From NCBI RefSeq assembly GCF_003205205.1, contig NZ_QJRL01000006.1:124001-188000 (forward strand): a stretch of 64,000 nucleotides of DNA, written 5' to 3'. The position numbers were made by a program, and so were the translations under genes. The notes beneath the pieces were generated by a model, which saw only the letters and a list, made by a program, of their open reading frames with translations, was not told where the DNA came from and did no database searches. The DNA comes from Pseudomonas sp. LB-090624 (lineage in GTDB: Bacteria; Pseudomonadota; Gammaproteobacteria; Pseudomonadales; Pseudomonadaceae). Every line of letters begins with the position of its first letter. Positions within the stretch are counted from its first letter, which is position 1. Shown here in pieces: positions 29,399 through 38,609 of this stretch.

Positions 29399-30823
29399 AT
29401 GTTCGAATTACACCCAGACTCCTCGACCCCGTTGGTGAACCAGATCATCGACGGGTTGCGCGAGGCCATCGACAACCAGACCCTCAAGCCAGGCGCCAAG
29501 GTTCCGTCGATCCGCGCCTTTGCCGCGAGCTATTCGGTAAGTACCTTCACCGTGGTCGAGGCCTACGACCGCCTGGTCGCTCAGGGCCTGTTGGTGAGCC
29601 GTGGCAATGCCGGGTTCTTCGTCAACCGCGCGGCGGGCGAACTGCTGGAACAGCACAACGCCGAGGCCGACACCACTCGACCAACGTTCAACTCCGAGTG
29701 GTACCTGCAACAAATCTTCGAGATCCGCCAGTTGCCCTTCAAACCAGGGTGCGGCTGGCTGCCCAACGACTGGATGTACGAAGACGGCCTGCGCCGCGGC
29801 CTGCGCCAGGTGGCTGGCAGCCCGCTGGAACTGTCTGGCTATGGCGACCCCATGGGCCTGCCTGAGCTACGTGCGCTGACCGCGCAGAACCTGCAGCAGG
29901 AACTGTCGATCGTCGCCAACCCGGCGCAGTTGATGCTGACCCACGGCGCCAGCCAAGCGCTGGACCTGGCCGCACGCACGCTGGTACGCCCGGGCGACGT
30001 GGTGCTGGTGGACGACCCCGGCTACCCCAACCTGATGAGCATTCTGCGTACCCAGGGCGCGACCTTGGTCGGCGTGCCGCGCACCCCGGCCGGCTACGAC
30101 CTGAACCAGCTGGAACAGTTGCTGACACACCACCGCCCGACCGCGTTTTTCACCCAGCCACACCTGCACAGCCCGACCTGCTCGCGCACCCCGCTGCCGC
30201 AGTTGCACCGCTTGCTGCAACTGGCCAGCCAGCACGGCTTCCGCCTGGTAGAGAACAACCTGTACGCCGACATGGTTGCCGAGCCGCAACCGTGCCTGGC
30301 CAGCCTCGATCACCTGCAGCAGGTGGTGTACGTGGGCAGCTACTCGAAGAGCATCTCGCCCAACGTGCGGGTCGGCTACATGCTGGCCAACCCTGAATTG
30401 ATGCAGAAACTGCTGCACCTGAAAATGCGTTCGGGCCTGACCACTTCACAGGTGATGGAGCGTGTGGTGTACGCCGCGATCATCGACGGCCGCTGGCGTA
30501 AGCACCTCAAGCGCCTGCGCCAGCGCCTGGCCGAAGCACACCAGGAAGTTGGTCGGCATCTGCATCGATTAGGGTTCGAATTGTTCATCGAATCAGACGA
30601 AGGCATGTACATATGGACCCGTCATCCAGCCATCCCCGACAGCGCTGCATTGCTGGACGATGCGCTGGAGAAAGGCATCATGCTTGGGCCTGGGCAGTTG
30701 TTCATGGTCGATGCCAAAGCGACCGGGTGGATGCGCTTCAACGTGGCCTTCAGCACCGACCCGGCGATGTGGGAGTTGCTGGAGAAGGTGCTGGTGAAGC
30801 ATGTGCGACGCGCCGCTCCCTGA
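29399..30823 (+). CDS. MocR-family (GntR-HTH plus aminotransferase-like) transcriptional regulator
   Basis: Protein of 474 residues. Residues about 1-75 are a GntR winged helix (LKPGAKVPSIRAFAASYSVS), and a linker leads to a fold-type I aminotransferase-like domain from about 110. The PLP lysine is in YVGSYSKSISPNVRVGY, and DDPGYPNLMSIL binds the cofactor region. Such proteins sense PLP-bound amines; GabR is the model. It diverges from a GABA-permease-like gene, its likely target, and probably represses itself. There is no sign that it is an active aminotransferase. Confidence 0.9.
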   Translation: MFELHPDSSTPLVNQIIDGLREAIDNQTLKPGAKVPSIRAFAASYSVSTFTVVEAYDRLVAQGLLVSRGNAGFFVNRAAGELLEQHNAEADTTRPTFNSEWYLQQIFEIRQLPFKPGCGWLPNDWMYEDGLRRGLRQVAGSPLELSGYGDPMGLPELRALTAQNLQQELSIVANPAQLMLTHGASQALDLAARTLVRPGDVVLVDDPGYPNLMSILRTQGATLVGVPRTPAGYDLNQLEQLLTHHRPTAFFTQPHLHSPTCSRTPLPQLHRLLQLASQHGFRLVENNLYADMVAEPQPCLASLDHLQQVVYVGSYSKSISPNVRVGYMLANPELMQKLLHLKMRSGLTTSQVMERVVYAAIIDGRWRKHLKRLRQRLAEAHQEVGRHLHRLGFELFIESDEGMYIWTRHPAIPDSAALLDDALEKGIMLGPGQLFMVDAKATGWMRFNVAFSTDPAMWELLEKVLVKHVRRAAP

Positions 30824-30900
30824 TGCCGGCCAGCTCGCCCACCCGGCAGCTAACGTCTGCCAGGTAGCGGCCGGCCTGGGCGAGGATGCCGCGCAGAGCG

Positions 30901-31059
30901 CTATTAGGCATTGCCGATGTGGATATTCACCTGCTGTGGAACAGGGAGCAGCGCTTCAGTCGAGCCGAAGCGGTGTTCATCGAGGCACTACAGGCGCGCG
31001 TGGATCAAGCGCCATCAATGCGCCACCCGTCATTTCTGCCAGTAGCCACTTCAACATGA
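30901..31059 (+). pseudogene. Fragment resembling a LysR C-terminus
   Basis: In one frame the DNA encodes IADVDIHLLWNREQRFSRAE and then EAVFIEALQARV before a TGA at 31057. This resembles the final strand and helix of a LysR effector domain. There is no start or HTH upstream: the 78 bases back to the MocR gene contain none of the rest. I read it as the 3' remnant of a deleted regulator. The match is by eye. Confidence 0.35.
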
Positions 31060-31101
31060 CGTAGCCCACTATCGGGCCAGGTAATCAAGAGGCTCCCATC
31101 A

Positions 31102-31539
31102 ATGGACTGGCTGATCTTGTTGCATCTGGCAAGCTATGGCACCGCACTGCTCATCATCGCCGCTTTTGCGCTTATCTATGCGACCCGCTCGCAAATCATG
31201 CCCTACCACGCGGCGGCCATCGAACGCCCCTGGCACACCTTGGATGCCCGCTTGCAACTGCTGTTGTTAGCCCTGGTACGCCTGGTCGGCTGGGGTTGGC
31301 TGGCCATTGCCTGCGCGGGGCTGCTGCTGCTTCACCAAGTGGTTGTGCTACGCGTTCCGCTGCAATTACTGGTGTTGTTACAGGGGTACTGCCTGCTGGC
31401 GATCACGCCGATCATCGCGGTGGCTGGCCAGGTAAAACGCCGTAGCAACGGATCACCACCGGTCATGGCCAGCTGGCTAGCCATGATGCTTTGTTGGCTG
31501 GGTTTCCTGTTCGGGCTGTTGGCCCGGGCTGGTGCCTGA
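31102..31539 (+). CDS. Hypothetical integral membrane protein
   Basis: Protein of 145 residues with four predicted membrane segments (about 4-26, 48-73, 80-104 and 118-141) and a short polar loop with the basic stretch VKRRSNG before the last one. I do not recognise the family. The ATG follows a GAGG-like site. The gene is on the same strand as the thioesterase gene 16 bases downstream, so they are probably cotranscribed. Confidence 0.72.
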   Translation: MDWLILLHLASYGTALLIIAAFALIYATRSQIMPYHAAAIERPWHTLDARLQLLLLALVRLVGWGWLAIACAGLLLLHQVVVLRVPLQLLVLLQGYCLLAITPIIAVAGQVKRRSNGSPPVMASWLAMMLCWLGFLFGLLARAGA

Positions 31540-31555
31540 CACGGGAGTGAAGCAC

Positions 31556-31999
31556 ATGAAAGACAACCTCTTCTGGCAGATCGTCGCGGGTTTGGTGCCA
31601 CGGCCTAACGCCGCACGCTTGCTCGGCTGGAACTTCATCAGCCATGAACTGGCAACGCGCGAAGTCAAAGTACAGTTCGATGCATCGGAATCGTTGACCA
31701 ACCCATTGGGCAAAATCCAGGGCGGGATGCTGACAGCGATGCTCGATGACTGCCTTGGCCCTGCTGTCTATGCAACGTTGGACACCCACGAAATTGCACT
31801 GACGGTGAAACTGGCAACCACCTTTGTTCGCCCCGCCTCACCTGGGAACATCATGGGCATTGCCAGGATGTACAGGCGTCGTGGCGCTTATTGCTACGCC
31901 AAAGGTGAGCTCAGGGACGGCAATGATCAAACCCTGGTCACGGCGTCGGCCTGTTACAAAGTGGTCAGCCTGGCCAGCACCGGTTACAGGGCGACCTGA
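31556..31999 (+). CDS. PaaI-family hotdog-fold thioesterase
   Basis: Protein of 147 residues with the hotdog thioesterase core. NPLGKIQGGMLTAMLDDCLG is the typical helix with the catalytic-region acid, followed by ALTVKLATTFVRPASPG. It should hydrolyse an acyl-CoA or related thioester in the cytoplasm. I chose the ATG at 31556 with GGGAG upstream rather than the GTG at 31532. It follows the small membrane protein gene closely. The substrate is unknown. Confidence 0.83.
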   Translation: MKDNLFWQIVAGLVPRPNAARLLGWNFISHELATREVKVQFDASESLTNPLGKIQGGMLTAMLDDCLGPAVYATLDTHEIALTVKLATTFVRPASPGNIMGIARMYRRRGAYCYAKGELRDGNDQTLVTASACYKVVSLASTGYRAT

Positions 32000-32098
32000 T
32001 ACGAAACCTTGGATCCCATTCGCTGGCAAGGTATGCTGGGCGATAGCTAAACGCCATCACTCAGGCAGGCCCGGTGCCTGCCTTCAAGGACGAAGCCT

Positions 32099-32644
32099 TT
32101 GCCCAGCCACCCTACCCGCCATACCATCGCCCGCCAGTGGCAGTTGCTCAAACTGCTGCCGGGTCGCCACCCAGGCATGAGCTCTACCCAGTTGCAGGCG
32201 GCGCTGACAACCGTAGGTCATACCACCAGCAAGCGGACTGTCGAACGCGACTTGGTCGAGCTCGCTGCACTGTTCCCACTGCAATGCAACACCAAAGGCA
32301 TGCCTTACGGCTGGTACTGGCAGCCGGGCCTGAGCCTGGGCGACGCGCAGCAGCTGCAGCCGGACGTGCTGACGCCACCGGCACCGGTTGAACTGCACGC
32401 CTGGGTCGATGACGCCCTTGCCAGCCGCCTGAAACAAGCGCCATTGTCCGCAGACATGCAACTCACGCCGCACGCCAGCGGTGGCGCCGCCCTGGTAGCT
32501 ACCGTCGATGACAACCGGGCGCTGATGGGCTGGCTGCTATCGCATGCCGGCTCGATCCGCGTGCAGGCGCCACAGGCGCTACGTGTGGCGCTGCTCGAAC
32601 AACTGCGTCGGAGCCTGGCACTGCAAGAGGCGCGCGGCATGTAG
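32099..32644 (+). CDS. DeoR-type HTH regulator lacking the WYL core domain
   Basis: Protein of 181 residues with an N-terminal HTH (HTIARQWQLLKLLPGRHPGM, then HTTSKRTVERDLVELAALF) and a C-terminal part matching the WCX module of WYL regulators (PLSADMQLTPHASG; VDDNRALMGWLLSHAGSIRV). The central WYL domain, which normally binds the ligand, seems to be absent, and the protein is shorter than typical WYL regulators. The start is a TTG with AAGGA eight bases upstream. It could be a natural short form or an in-frame deletion product. Confidence 0.65.
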   Translation: MPSHPTRHTIARQWQLLKLLPGRHPGMSSTQLQAALTTVGHTTSKRTVERDLVELAALFPLQCNTKGMPYGWYWQPGLSLGDAQQLQPDVLTPPAPVELHAWVDDALASRLKQAPLSADMQLTPHASGGAALVATVDDNRALMGWLLSHAGSIRVQAPQALRVALLEQLRRSLALQEARGM

Positions 32645-32675
32645 GCACGGCCTCGTGTTGCGATGAGAGCGGCTT

Positions 32676-33398
32676 TTAGCGTGGGTTACGCCGTGCCAGG
32701 CAGGCATAGCTCAAGCCAAGCACGCTGAAAGCCAGCACGCCCAGCAGCACCATCAGTTCTCGACTGTAGCGGGCGACCGTGGCCGGAAAACCGATGACCT
32801 CGTGGTACACCTGCACATCGGCCACCCCATCGGCATGGCTGATGCCGACCCCGCCCTGGCGGATCTGCGAATAGTCGGCATCGAAGTACACCCACACTTT
32901 GCACCTGCCCCCCGGCTCGATCGCCGGAATATCGATCTGCGCGGTGGCGTTCTCCAGCAGCGTGTCGTTGCCGGCAGCATCGCGCACCTGCACCAGGCCT
33001 TTGGCCGGCAGGCGGATTTTTACCTCGCGTACCTGCGCGTCACCCGTGTTGTGCAGTTCGACGAGCAAGCCGGTACGGTGGTCGACCAGCCCGGCCTCGA
33101 ACGGCTTGGCGAACAACTGGGCATAGGGTGCCTGGGCCATCTCGATCAACCGTTCGACCTGGTCGGAGCTCAGCGCGCCCTGGCCGATACTGTTGATTCT
33201 CCCCTGCAACTGCTCGTACTTGAGCTGCTCGCTCGCCTTGCTGATACGCTCGCTGAACTGGCTGGGGTAGGTGAGATAGGCATAGGTCAGTGACGCCTCC
33301 AGGCGCGGGTTGCCCCTGAATAACGCGTAGGCGGCCAACAGGACCATCAGGCCGATCAGCACGGCGACCAGAAGCTTCCCCACCTTGTCCCAGCTCAA
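32676..33398 (-). CDS. Hypothetical membrane-anchored protein with two transmembrane ends
   Basis: Protein of 240 residues with one membrane segment at each end (about 4-26, VGKLLVAVLIGLMVLLAAYA, and about 212-234) and a roughly 180-residue domain between them that should face the periplasm. This domain has a helical part and then a beta-rich, immunoglobulin-like part (GLLVELHNTGDAQVREVKIR). I chose the TTG at 33398 because AAGGAAG lies six bases upstream and the membrane segment follows at once. I do not recognise the family. Confidence 0.68.
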   Translation of the reverse strand: MSWDKVGKLLVAVLIGLMVLLAAYALFRGNPRLEASLTYAYLTYPSQFSERISKASEQLKYEQLQGRINSIGQGALSSDQVERLIEMAQAPYAQLFAKPFEAGLVDHRTGLLVELHNTGDAQVREVKIRLPAKGLVQVRDAAGNDTLLENATAQIDIPAIEPGGRCKVWVYFDADYSQIRQGGVGISHADGVADVQVYHEVIGFPATVARYSRELMVLLGVLAFSVLGLSYACLARRNPR

Positions 33399-33571
33399 TG
33401 CGTACTTCCTTCTGTCGTGTTGCAGACGATTAAACCTGCCCAAGGGTGCCAAGTTCGAGGCCCCCAGGCAAGCATGGCCAACTGCGGACGCATTTACACC
33501 GGTTCGACATCGGGGTTGCCAAAACGGCTGGCGGGGCGGACGATCAATCACCCCACTTCAGGACGGACACC

Positions 33572-34195
33572 ATGCTACGGATTCTGGGCAGAGCCTCTTC
33601 CATCAACGTGCGTAAAGTCCTGTGGGCCTGCGCGGAATTCGAGGTAGCGTTCGAGCGTGAAGACTGGGGCGCAGGCTTCCAGCCGACCGACAGCGCCGAA
33701 TTCCTGGCGCTGAACCCCAACGCCATGATCCCCGTGATTCAGGATGGCGACTTTACCCTGTGGGAGTCCAACAGCATCATCCGCTACCTGGCCAACCGCT
33801 ATGGCGCCACGGCTTTTTACCCCGAGGAGGCGCAGGCGCGGGCGAGGATCGACCAGTGGATCGACTGGCAGGCCACGGACCTGAACCGTTCCTGGAGCTA
33901 CGCCTTCATGTCCCTGGTCAGGCACTCGCCCGCTCACCAAGACCCGCAGGCACTGGCCGCCGGTTGCGCGGACTGGTCGCACTACATGCACATCCTTGAC
34001 CGCCAGCTAGCCCGCACCGGTGCCTACGTGGCCGGAAGCCAGTTCACCCTGGCCGACATCCCGATCGGCCTGTCGGTAAACCGCTGGTTCGAAACGCCTT
34101 TCGAGCACCCGCAGTTGCCGGCCGTGCGGGATTACTACGAACGCCTGAGCGAGCGCCCGGCCTATCACCTGCATGGCCGCAACGGTACGCCGTAA
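33572..34195 (+). CDS. Glutathione S-transferase family protein
   Basis: Protein of 207 residues with a thioredoxin-like N-terminal domain ([20 protein letters not shown]; the [12 protein letters not shown] cis-proline loop; [11 protein letters not shown] glutathione-binding motif) and a helical C-terminal domain with [15 protein letters not shown]. It belongs to the theta/beta-like bacterial GSTs. The active site is likely Ser9 or Ser10 near the N-terminus. The reaction is not predictable from sequence. It stands alone, converging with an MFS efflux gene. Confidence 0.87.
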   Translation: MLRILGRASSINVRKVLWACAEFEVAFEREDWGAGFQPTDSAEFLALNPNAMIPVIQDGDFTLWESNSIIRYLANRYGATAFYPEEAQARARIDQWIDWQATDLNRSWSYAFMSLVRHSPAHQDPQALAAGCADWSHYMHILDRQLARTGAYVAGSQFTLADIPIGLSVNRWFETPFEHPQLPAVRDYYERLSERPAYHLHGRNGTP

Positions 34196-34208
34196 CACCT
34201 GGACGTGT

Positions 34209-34251
34209 GACGCAAAGCCGATCGCTTACCCTGTGCGAGCGGCCTTGCGTC
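34209..34251. terminator. Long imperfect hairpin between convergent genes
   Basis: A 17-base stem (34209-34225 with 34235-34251, two mismatches) and a nine-base loop lie between the stops of the glutathione transferase (34195) and MFS (34290) genes. It probably ends transcription from both sides. There is no T tract. Confidence 0.5.
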
Positions 34252-34289
34252 GCGATGGCGGGCAAAACTACCACGGCCATGCCGTTCCG

Positions 34290-35465
34290 TTACGCCGCCA
34301 CTTGGCCCGGCGCCGCGCCTACCCGCCCGCGCCAGGCAAATAGCAGTACCATCAGTAACCCGACCCCCGCCATCGCCGCCCCTGCCAGGGAAATCGCCGG
34401 GTAGCCCAACCCTGCATTGATCACCGCGCCCCCGAGTGCCGCGCCAATTGCATTACCCAGGTTGAACGCGCCAATGTTCACCGCCGATGCCAGGTTGGGT
34501 GCGTCCTTGGCCGCTTCCATCACCCGCATCTGCAACGGCGGAACCAGAGCGAAGCTGGCGGCGCCCCAAACCAGGATCGCCAACGCCGTCGGCAGCGACC
34601 AGTTCAATACCAGCGGGAACACGAGCAGCACGGCAATCAGCACCGCCAAGGACAGGATCAAGGTGCGATCGATCGAGCGGTCTGCCGCCTTGCCGCCCCA
34701 CACGTTGCCCAAGGTCAGCCCGACACCGAACAACACCAGCATGGCTGTGACGAAGGTGGTGGAAGCAGCCGCCTCGCTCTGCAGGATCGGCGCAATATAG
34801 GTGAACACTGTGAACATCGCGCTCGACCCCACCACGGTCAGTGACAACGCCGCCAGCACTGGCCCACGGCCGAGCACGCGGATTTCGGCCATGGCCCCGT
34901 CGCCTTTGGGCGACGGCACATTGGGCAGTGCGTACCAGAGCGTGGTCATCGCTATCAGGCCAAGCCCGGCAATGCCCCAGAACGCCGTGCGCCAGCCCAG
35001 CATTTCCCCAAACCAGGTCGCCAGCGGTACGCCGCCGATGGTGGCCAGAGTCAGGCCCATGAACATCGCCGCCACCGCCCCGGCGCGCTTTTCGGGCGGA
35101 ACCACACTGGCCGCAACGATCGAACCGATGCCAAAGAAGGCGCCGTGGTTCAGCGAAGTGACCACGCGCGCCACCAGCAGGCTGGTGTAGTCGCTGGCCA
35201 GGGCAGACATCAGGTTACCCAAGGTGAAGATGGCCATCAGCCCGATCAGCAGGTAACGCCGCGGGATTTTCACCGTGGCCAAGGTCATCAGCGGTGCGCC
35301 GATCAGCACGCCGAGGGCATAGGCACTGACCAGCAGCCCGGCAGCAGGGATGGATACGCCAAGGTCGGTGGCGATACTGGGCAACATGCCCATGGGGGCG
35401 AACTCGGTGACACCGATGCCGAAGGCACCGATGGCGAGTGCGACCAGGGGTGGATTGATACGCAT
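34290..35465 (-). CDS. MFS efflux transporter, AraJ/NepI-like (DHA1 family)
   Basis: Membrane protein of 391 residues with 12 predicted segments. The start IGAFGIGVTEFAPMGMLPSI and ARVVTSLNHGAFFGIGSIVA mark the group that includes AraJ, YdhP and purine ribonucleoside efflux protein NepI, which exports sugars, nucleosides or drugs. It diverges from a LysR gene, with the palindrome GCACT-AG-AGTGC at 35514-35525 between them, so it is probably regulated by it. The substrate is unknown. Confidence 0.88.
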   Translation of the reverse strand: MRINPPLVALAIGAFGIGVTEFAPMGMLPSIATDLGVSIPAAGLLVSAYALGVLIGAPLMTLATVKIPRRYLLIGLMAIFTLGNLMSALASDYTSLLVARVVTSLNHGAFFGIGSIVAASVVPPEKRAGAVAAMFMGLTLATIGGVPLATWFGEMLGWRTAFWGIAGLGLIAMTTLWYALPNVPSPKGDGAMAEIRVLGRGPVLAALSLTVVGSSAMFTVFTYIAPILQSEAAASTTFVTAMLVLFGVGLTLGNVWGGKAADRSIDRTLILSLAVLIAVLLVFPLVLNWSLPTALAILVWGAASFALVPPLQMRVMEAAKDAPNLASAVNIGAFNLGNAIGAALGGAVINAGLGYPAISLAGAAMAGVGLLMVLLFAWRGRVGAAPGQVAA

Positions 35466-35513
35466 GGCAAGCTCCTTATCTATGCCGTGAATGCTACGAT
35501 CTGCGTCGCAGGC

Positions 35514-35525
35514 GCACTAGAGTGC
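35514..35525. promoter_or_regulatory. Palindrome between divergent MFS and LysR genes
   Basis: GCACT-AG-AGTGC is a perfect 12-base dyad about 35 bases before the lysR ATG and 49 bases before the MFS start. It is a candidate regulator site. Confidence 0.35.
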
Positions 35526-35559
35526 CTTTTTGCCAATCACCTTTGCTCACGAGGCACAA

Positions 35560-36471
35560 ATGGACGTCAGTGGACGATCTGGAGAGATGGAGGTTTTTGC
35601 CAGGGTGGCGCAGGAGGGCAGCCTGTCTGCCGCCGCTCGGGCGCTGGGCCTTACACCCTCGGCAGTCAGCCGTATCCTCGCGCGCACCGAACAGCGCCTG
35701 GGCACCCGCCTGCTGTTGCGGACTACCCGGGCGATCACGCTCACGCCCGAAGGTGAGGCGTACCTACTCGGGGCGCGGCGGGTGCTGGCGGACATGCAGG
35801 AAGTGGAACAGGCCGTCACCGACCAGGGCGTACCCCGCGGGCGCTTGCGGGTCAGTGCGGCGCTAGGCCATGCCAGGCAGACCGTGGTGCCACTGCTGGC
35901 CGCGTTCAGCGCCCGTTACCCGCAGGTGCTCGTCGACCTTAGCCTCAGCGACGAAGTGGCCGACATTCTCGGCGGCCAGGCCGACGTGGCGTTGCGCTTC
36001 GGCCGGCTGCCAGACAGCTCGCTGAGTGCCCGCGCCATTGGCGAAACCGGCCAGGTGGTAGTGGCCTCGCCTGAGTACCTGCAGCGCTGTGGTACGCCCC
36101 AGGTGCCGGAGGACCTGGCCAGCCACAACTGCTTGCGCTTCAACTTTCGCCGGGCAGCGCCCGACTGGCCATTCCGTCGCGACGGGCAGGTGTTTTGGTT
36201 GAAGGTGACCGGCAACATCGAATGCAGCAGCGGCGAAGCCCTGGCGCAGTTGGCCAGGCTGGGTGCCGGCGTGGCGCGCATCGGCACTTTTACCGTCGCG
36301 GACGACCTGGCCAGCGGGCGGCTGGTGCCGTTACTGGACGCGTACAACCCTGACGACCGCGAACCGATCCATGCGGTGTTCGTCGGCGGCCCGGCGATGC
36401 CGGCTCGGGTACGGGTGTTCGTGGATTTTCTGGTGGAGCAACTGACGGGCCATCAGCGCACTGCTGGGTAG
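35560..36471 (+). CDS. LysR-family regulator divergent from MFS efflux gene
   Basis: Protein of 303 residues from the ATG at 35560; an upstream TTG at 35530 would add ten residues. The HTH (FARVAQEGSLSAAARALGLT, then PSAVSRILARTEQRLGTRL) and the effector domain (GRLRVSAALGHARQTVVPLL; ADVALRFGRLPDSSLSARAI) match the CrgA/AaeR-like subgroup that controls efflux or oxidoreductase genes. It diverges from the MFS efflux gene across 94 bases and is its likely regulator. The inducer is unknown. Confidence 0.88.
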   Translation: MDVSGRSGEMEVFARVAQEGSLSAAARALGLTPSAVSRILARTEQRLGTRLLLRTTRAITLTPEGEAYLLGARRVLADMQEVEQAVTDQGVPRGRLRVSAALGHARQTVVPLLAAFSARYPQVLVDLSLSDEVADILGGQADVALRFGRLPDSSLSARAIGETGQVVVASPEYLQRCGTPQVPEDLASHNCLRFNFRRAAPDWPFRRDGQVFWLKVTGNIECSSGEALAQLARLGAGVARIGTFTVADDLASGRLVPLLDAYNPDDREPIHAVFVGGPAMPARVRVFVDFLVEQLTGHQRTAG

Positions 36472-36571
36472 GGGCGGCCAACGTTGCGCAGCAACGTCAT
36501 GCAGGCCGATGTCGATAAAGGCTTGTTGGGTTATCTTGCCTACTTCACCGTACCGCCAAGGCCAGAACACC

Positions 36572-37546
36572 ATGCGCATTGTCATCCCGGACGATTATCA
36601 GGACGTGATTCGTACGCTCGATTGCTTCAGCCGTTTGCACGGGCACGAGGTCAGCGTGCTTCATGAGTGCCAGCCTGCCTCGCTGGACGAACTTGCCCAG
36701 CGCTTTGCCGAGGCCGACGCACTGGTGCTCACCCGCGAGCGCACGCGTATCGACGCGGCTTTGCTCGACCGCCTGCCCAGGCTCAAGCTGATCAGCCAGA
36801 CCGGCAAGGTGTCCAGCCACCTCGACCTGGCCGCCTGCACGGCTCGCGGCATTGCCGTGACAGAGGGGCGCGGCTCGCCGGTGGCGCCTGCGGAACTGGC
36901 CTGGACGCTGATCCTCAATGCCCGCCGGCAACTGGTGCCAGCCATCGATGCCTTCCGCCAGGGCCACTGGCAGGTCAACCTGGGCCAGGCGCTGGCAGGC
37001 CAGGTACTGGGTATATGGGGTTATGGCAAGATCGGCCAACGCCTGGCGCGGTATGCTCACGCGTTCGACATGCCGGTGCTGGTGTGGGGCAGCGACAGCA
37101 GCCGCGCCGCAGCCGAAGCCGATGGCCACCGTGCAGCCCCTTCACGCCAGGCATTTTTTGCCGACGCGGATATCGTCAGCCTGAATCTGCGCCTGTCGGA
37201 ACAGACGCGGCACGGCGTCACTTTCGATGACCTGTCCTTGATGAAGCCCGACGCCCTGCTGGTGAATGTCAGCCGCGCCGAACTGCTAGCCCCTGGGGCC
37301 TTGCTGCAGGCCCTGGACGCAGGGCGCCCAGGCTACGCGGCGGTGGATGTGTACGAGCAGGAGCCGGTGCTCGACCCGGGTCACCCACTACTGCGCCACC
37401 CCCGTGTGCTCGCTACGCCGCACCTGGGGTATGTAGAGAAGAACGGCTACGAGCTGTACTTTGGCGATGCCTTCGACAACGTACTGGCATTTTTCGAGGG
37501 TGTACCGAAAAACGTTGCCAACCCCGAAGCGCTGGCTCGCAGCTGA
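36572..37546 (+). CDS. D-2-hydroxyacid dehydrogenase family protein
   Basis: NAD(P)-dependent enzyme of 324 residues. The Rossmann motif GIWGYGKIGQRLARYA lies at about residue 148. The catalytic Arg is in VNVSRAELLAPGAL, the Glu in YEQEPVLD and the His in ATPHLGYVEK. This is the phosphoglycerate/formate/glyoxylate reductase superfamily. I chose the ATG at 36572, where the conserved MRIVIPDDYQD begins; the frame is open for 21 more codons. The substrate cannot be assigned. It stands alone between a LysR gene and a 5'-nucleotidase gene. Confidence 0.87.
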   Translation: MRIVIPDDYQDVIRTLDCFSRLHGHEVSVLHECQPASLDELAQRFAEADALVLTRERTRIDAALLDRLPRLKLISQTGKVSSHLDLAACTARGIAVTEGRGSPVAPAELAWTLILNARRQLVPAIDAFRQGHWQVNLGQALAGQVLGIWGYGKIGQRLARYAHAFDMPVLVWGSDSSRAAAEADGHRAAPSRQAFFADADIVSLNLRLSEQTRHGVTFDDLSLMKPDALLVNVSRAELLAPGALLQALDAGRPGYAAVDVYEQEPVLDPGHPLLRHPRVLATPHLGYVEKNGYELYFGDAFDNVLAFFEGVPKNVANPEALARS

Positions 37547-37627
37547 ACTGACGGACCGACAGGCCTGAGGGCGTTCGTCGTGACGCACGCGTACACTTGC
37601 CTTCAGCACAGCTTCAGGAGTTGTTCA

Positions 37628-38608
37628 ATGCCCTACCCTATCGAACAGAAACTGGTCATCGGCGTTGCCTCGAGCGCGCTGTTCGACCTTACCGTCCCCG
37701 ACGACATCTACCAGACCCAGGGCGTTGAGGCTTACCGTCAGCACCAGCAGCAGAACCTGGATGTGCCATTTCCCAAAGGCGTGGCGTTCCCATTCATTCG
37801 CCGCTTCCTGAGCATCAACCAGGCCTTCCCCGACCAGCTGCCCGTGGAGGTGGTGCTGCTCTCGCGCAACTCGCCGGAAACCGGCCTGCGGGTGTTCCGC
37901 TCGATCGATCATTACCAGCTGGACATCACCCGCGCAGCGTTCATGTCGGGCCGCTCGCCCTACGAATACATCCCGGCGTTCAATGCTTCACTGTTCCTCA
38001 GTGCCAACGAACAGGATGTGCAGAAGGCCATCGACGCCAACTACCCAGCCGGGCGTGTACTGCCCACGCGCATCTACGATGACGAGATCGACACCGAACT
38101 GCGCGTGGCATTCGACTTCGATGGCGTGATTGCCGACGATGAAGCGGAGAGTGTGTTCAAGCGCGACAACAACCTGGATGAATTTCAGGAGCACGAACGG
38201 GCGCGCAAGGGCATCCCCCACTCGCCCGGGCCATTGGCAGACCTGTATCGCAAGCTCTCGCTCATCCGCATGCTGGAGGACCGTAAGCTGGCCGAGGATC
38301 CGGCGTACAAACGGATCCTGCGGATTGCCATTGTCACCGCGCGCAACGCGCCATCGCATGAACGCGTGGTGACCACGCTGAAGGATTGGGGCGTGTCGCC
38401 GGACGAATGCTTCTTTCTCGGCGGGATGGAAAAGCCCAGGGTGCTGTCGATCCTGAAGCCGCATGTGTTTTTCGATGACCAGCGCAGCCACCTGCAGTCC
38501 CCTGCGGGGGATCTGCCGATGGTGCATGTGCCGTTCGGGGTGGCGAACAGAGGGTGTTCACCTGAGCCAGAACTGCTGCAAGACGACGCATCATCGCCCG
38601 CGTCATGA
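37628..38608 (+). CDS. Cytosolic 5'-nucleotidase family protein
   Basis: Protein of 326 residues of the PF06189-type 5'-nucleotidase family, related to animal cN-I, which removes phosphate from nucleoside monophosphates. Characteristic parts are LVIGVASSALFDL at the N-terminus, VEVVLLSRNSPETGLRVF and the acidic metal-binding stretch VAFDFDGVIADDEAE. GGMEKPRVLSILKPHVFFDD ends the core. AGGAG lies seven bases before the ATG. The 3' end abuts the MFS relic on the other strand. Confidence 0.87.
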   Translation: MPYPIEQKLVIGVASSALFDLTVPDDIYQTQGVEAYRQHQQQNLDVPFPKGVAFPFIRRFLSINQAFPDQLPVEVVLLSRNSPETGLRVFRSIDHYQLDITRAAFMSGRSPYEYIPAFNASLFLSANEQDVQKAIDANYPAGRVLPTRIYDDEIDTELRVAFDFDGVIADDEAESVFKRDNNLDEFQEHERARKGIPHSPGPLADLYRKLSLIRMLEDRKLAEDPAYKRILRIAIVTARNAPSHERVVTTLKDWGVSPDECFFLGGMEKPRVLSILKPHVFFDDQRSHLQSPAGDLPMVHVPFGVANRGCSPEPELLQDDASSPAS

Positions 38609-38609
38609 A

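Noticed and set aside
38334..38608. Continuation of the MFS relic frame into the 5'-nucleotidase gene
   Set aside because: The frame stays open by chance; the residues no longer resemble a transporter and the plus strand is a well-supported nucleotidase.
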